In this document: positions 61,665-64,000 of the stretch, piece by piece | Numbering within the stretch: position 1 is the first letter of the stretch | Layout of the letters: each line of letters opens with the position of its first letter | Source of the DNA: JALZMG01 sp963739975 | GTDB taxonomy: Bacteria; Actinomycetota; Acidimicrobiia; Acidimicrobiales; Ilumatobacteraceae | Direction of reading: 5' to 3' | Assembly (NCBI GenBank): GCA_963739975.1 | Contig: CAVUCK010000008.1 | Location: 54,765 to 118,764 of the forward strand | DNA length: 64,000 nt | Translations under genes and position numbers: made by a program | Notes under the pieces: generated by a model | What the model was told of the DNA's origin: nothing | Databases searched by the model: none | Seen by the model: only the letters and a program-made list of their open reading frames with translations

Positions 61665-63533
61665 ATGGTCTCGTTGGCCAAGAGGATCCTGATCGGCAAG
61701 CCGATCGCCACGTCGGAGGAAGGCCACCAGAAGCTCAAGAAACGCGTGGCGCTGCCGATCTTCGCCTCCGACGCCATCTCCTCCACGGCCTACGCCACCG
61801 ACGAGATCATCCTCGTGCTCGTCGCCCAAGCCGGCATCGGTGTGGCCGCGTTCACCGACCTCGTTCCGATCTCGATCGTCGTGGCCGTCCTGCTCGTGAT
61901 CGTCGTGCTGTCCTACCGCCAGACGATCCACGCCTACCCATCCGGCGGCGGGGCCTACGTCGTGTCGCGCGAGAACCTCGGTGAGACGCCCTCGCTGGTC
62001 GCCGGCGCCTCGTTGATGACCGATTACATCCTGACGGTCGCCGTGTCCGTTGCCGGTGGGGTGCTGGCGATCCAATCGGCCTTCGACTTCGACGCCGGAT
62101 GGAGGGTGCCCCTGTGCCTCGCCTTGATCGTGGTCATGACGGTGGCCAACCTGCGCGGCCTGAAGGAGTCCGGCACGCTGTTCGCCCCGCCGACGTACCT
62201 GTACATCGTCATGCTCGTCCTGCTCATCGTCGTGGGGCTGTACCGGGTCTACGTCCAGGACCTCGGCCCGATCCCGCTCGAGAACCTGTCCGAGGAGGCG
62301 CGCGAGCTGTCCGAGGGAACGAAGGCGCTCAGCCTGCTGATGCTGCTGCGGGCGTTCTCGTCGGGAGCCGTCGCGCTGTCCGGTGTCGAGGCCGTGTCCA
62401 ATGGCGTGCCGGCGTTCGCCAAGCCGGCCCCGGTCAACGCCTCCAAGACGCTGGCGATGATGGCGGGCATCCTCGGCGTGTGTTTCATCGGCATCTCCGT
62501 GCTCGCCTCGAAGCTCGTGCCGCTGCGCGGCGAGGAGGACCCGACCGGCATCTCGCTGATGGCCGAGCACGTCTACGACGGCAAGAACATCCTCTTCTGG
62601 GTCACGCAGCTGGCCACGTTTGCCATCCTCATCCTTGCCGCCAACACGGCATACCAGGGGTTCCCCGGACTGTCGTCGATCGTCGCTCGCGACGGCTACC
62701 TCCCGCGTCAGCTGGCCAACCGCGGCGACAAGCTCGTCTTCAGCAACGGGATCATCTTCCTGGCCGTCGCCGCCTGCATCCTGATCATCGTCTTCAACGG
62801 CAACATCTCGGCGCTCATCCCGCTGTATGCGTTCGGGGTGTTCACAGGGTTCACGTTGAGCCAGGCCGGCATGGTCATCCACCACCGGCGTCACCGCGAG
62901 GGGCGGTGGAAGGTGTCGATGGCGATCAACGCCGTCGGCTGTGTGGCCACCGGTCTCGTCGCCACGGTCGTCGTCGTCTCCAAGTTCACCGAAGGGGCGT
63001 GGATCCCCGCCGTCCTGATCCCGGCCCTTGTCGTGGCGTTCCGGCTGGTCCACCGCCACTACTCGCAGGTCCGCGATGCCGTTGCCATCGAGCACCCGTA
63101 CCAACCGTCGCGCAAGACCCACCTCGTCGTGGTCCTCGTCGGCACCGTGAACAAGGGGGTGATCCAAGCCGTGCAGTACGCCAAGTCGCTGGCTCCGGAG
63201 CGGCTGATCGCCGTGTCGGTGATCACGGATGCCGAGGAGCAGGAGCGCTTGTCCAAGGCGTGGGCCGACAACGACATGCCGATCGAGCTGCACACGATCT
63301 CGTCGCCGTACCGCGACCTGACCCGCCCGGTGCTCGACTACCTGGACGAGCTGGACACCGAGAGCCAGGACGACCTGCTCACGGTCGTCATCCCCGAGTT
63401 CGTGACGCAGTGGAAGACGCAGTGGCTGCACAACCAGTCGGCGTTCGCGCTCAAGGCGCGACTGCTGTACCGCCCGAACACGGTGGTCACGTCGGTGCCC
63501 GTCTTGGTCGGATCCGTCGACCACGAGGAATGA
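61665..63533 (+). CDS. APC-superfamily permease (Rv2690c-like)
   Basis: 622-aa membrane transporter. Twelve hydrophobic segments within residues 25-470; family landmarks are LPIFASDAISSTAYATDEII, YRQTIHAYPSGGGAYVVSRE and NLGETPSLVAGASLMTDYIL, then GVEAVSNGVPAFAKPAPVNA. The last 140 residues form a soluble domain (THLVVVLVGTVNKGVIQAVQ, AVSVITDAEEQERL). Position beside the trkA pair, as in mycobacteria, suggests amino acid or K+ transport under RCK control; the substrate is not known. Confidence 0.88.
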   Translation: MVSLAKRILIGKPIATSEEGHQKLKKRVALPIFASDAISSTAYATDEIILVLVAQAGIGVAAFTDLVPISIVVAVLLVIVVLSYRQTIHAYPSGGGAYVVSRENLGETPSLVAGASLMTDYILTVAVSVAGGVLAIQSAFDFDAGWRVPLCLALIVVMTVANLRGLKESGTLFAPPTYLYIVMLVLLIVVGLYRVYVQDLGPIPLENLSEEARELSEGTKALSLLMLLRAFSSGAVALSGVEAVSNGVPAFAKPAPVNASKTLAMMAGILGVCFIGISVLASKLVPLRGEEDPTGISLMAEHVYDGKNILFWVTQLATFAILILAANTAYQGFPGLSSIVARDGYLPRQLANRGDKLVFSNGIIFLAVAACILIIVFNGNISALIPLYAFGVFTGFTLSQAGMVIHHRRHREGRWKVSMAINAVGCVATGLVATVVVVSKFTEGAWIPAVLIPALVVAFRLVHRHYSQVRDAVAIEHPYQPSRKTHLVVVLVGTVNKGVIQAVQYAKSLAPERLIAVSVITDAEEQERLSKAWADNDMPIELHTISSPYRDLTRPVLDYLDELDTESQDDLLTVVIPEFVTQWKTQWLHNQSAFALKARLLYRPNTVVTSVPVLVGSVDHEE

Positions 63534-63814
63534 TGACGACGATGCAGTTCTGGAAGCCGCACTCGCTGGCCAAGCCCCACGAGGACCAGCTCGACCTCCA
63601 CGTCGGCGACAAGGTCCGGGCCACGGTCAACCTGCCGGGTGTGGCCGCCGGCGACGAGGGCAAGGTGATCCTGGCCAACGGCTTCAACTGGCAGCGCTAT
63701 CGCGTGCGCTTCGCCGACGGTGCCGAGCTCGGCGACCTCGACCAGCGCCACCTCCAACCCATCGGCCGCGCCGCCAAGCGACTCGCCCGCGCCGCCCGCC
63801 GCGCCGCCCGCTGA
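63533..63814 (+). CDS. Small basic protein with an SH3/KOW-like domain, unknown function
   Basis: 93 aa, overlapping the permease stop (TGATG) with GAGG just upstream. The core LHVGDKVRATVNLPGVAAGD, EGKVILANGFNWQRYRVRFA, DGAELGDLDQRHLQPIG reads as a short beta-barrel domain (a KOW- or SH3-like pattern); the tail is an Ala/Arg-rich helix (AAKRLARAARRAAR). Family not recognised. Coupling to the permease suggests a linked role. Confidence 0.65.
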   Translation: MTTMQFWKPHSLAKPHEDQLDLHVGDKVRATVNLPGVAAGDEGKVILANGFNWQRYRVRFADGAELGDLDQRHLQPIGRAAKRLARAARRAAR

Positions 63815-63924
63815 CCCCGCCCCCCAGCGCCCAGGCGATTCTGACGATGCTCCGATACGGGTTTCCATATCGATCGCGGCACAGAATCACTCCAGGCGTC
63901 ACGGCGTAGACTCGGCCACCCGTC

Positions 63925-63998
63925 CGGGGAGTAGCGCAGCCTGGTAGCGCTCCTGCTTTGGGAGCAGGAGGTCGGGGGTTCGAATCCCCCCTCCCCGA
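63925..63998 (+). tRNA. tRNA-Pro(TGG)
   Basis: Cloverleaf: acceptor CGGGGAG pairs with CTCCCCG, D arm AGCGCAGCCTGGTAGCGCT, anticodon stem CCTGC/GCAGG with loop TTTGGGA (anticodon TGG), TpsiC arm GGGGG-TTCGAAT-CCCCC, discriminator A, and an encoded CC at the window end (the final A would be the next base). Confidence 0.96.
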
Positions 63999-64000
63999 CC

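Noticed and set aside
63838..63890. GATTCTG...CAGAATC inverted repeat before tRNA-Pro
   Set aside because: Only 7-bp arms with a loop of about 40 nt; no second copy with conserved interior was found.

Overview
The window is G+C-rich DNA with dense, mostly protein-coding content on both strands and one tRNA. Gene content and order fit an actinobacterium, most likely class Acidimicrobiia. The order tig-clpP-clpX-folC-ndk-(mreBCD-mrdA-rodA)-rne-rplU-rpmA-obg-proB is an actinobacterial core arrangement. The OB-fold/trkA/trkA/APC-permease group at 59.8-63.5 kb is laid out as in mycobacteria. The class assignment is inference from gene content and was not tested by any search.

Layout. (1) 1-10.7 kb: purine biosynthesis. 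The order is purL (5' cut by the window edge, probably a PurS-PurL fusion), purQ, purC, purF, a continuous purD-purM reading frame, an AlaX-type editing protein on the other strand, and a continuous purN-guaB reading frame. (2) 10.7-15.6 kb, minus strand: a short-chain dehydrogenase, queA and a SufR-like regulator in overlapping genes, then a DUF6159 membrane protein and a CoxE-like VWA protein. (3) 16.5-33.5 kb: a complete protocatechuate 4,5-cleavage island. It holds pobA and mobA (4- and 3-hydroxybenzoate to protocatechuate), ligAB, ligC, ligI, ligU, ligJ and ligK (protocatechuate to pyruvate plus oxaloacetate), a branched-chain-type ABC importer, a GntR/FadR regulator and two passengers of unknown role (MetE-like, DUF1932). 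All three divergent promoter regions carry a TTGTnGACA motif that I propose is the GntR operator. (4) 33.6-40.7 kb: MoxR ATPase, CbxX/CfqX-type AAA ATPase, a coiled-coil membrane protein, murJ, pspA, a VOC-DinB fusion and a secreted CHRD protein. (5) 40.8-59.8 kb, mostly minus strand: proB, obg, a frameshifted dgt-like gene, rpmA, rplU, rne, the rod-shape operon, ndk, a GT2 glycosyltransferase, folC, clpX, clpP and tig. (6) 59.8-64 kb: OB-fold protein, two TrkA-type K+ channel/transport regulators (one frameshifted), an APC permease, a small SH3/KOW-like protein and tRNA-Pro(TGG).

Two features run through the whole window. First, many genes have a TAnnnT hexamer ending 6-9 nt before the start codon with no Shine-Dalgarno sequence, the signature of leaderless transcripts; I used it to choose several starts. 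Second, gaps between genes hold dispersed hairpin repeats, at least three families of which occur twice or more here.

No stretch longer than about 260 bp lacks a gene. No rRNA, CRISPR array, insertion sequence, integrase or phage gene was seen. Two single-base frameshifts in otherwise intact genes point to sequence errors or very recent mutations, and they bear on how far the purN-guaB fusion should be trusted.
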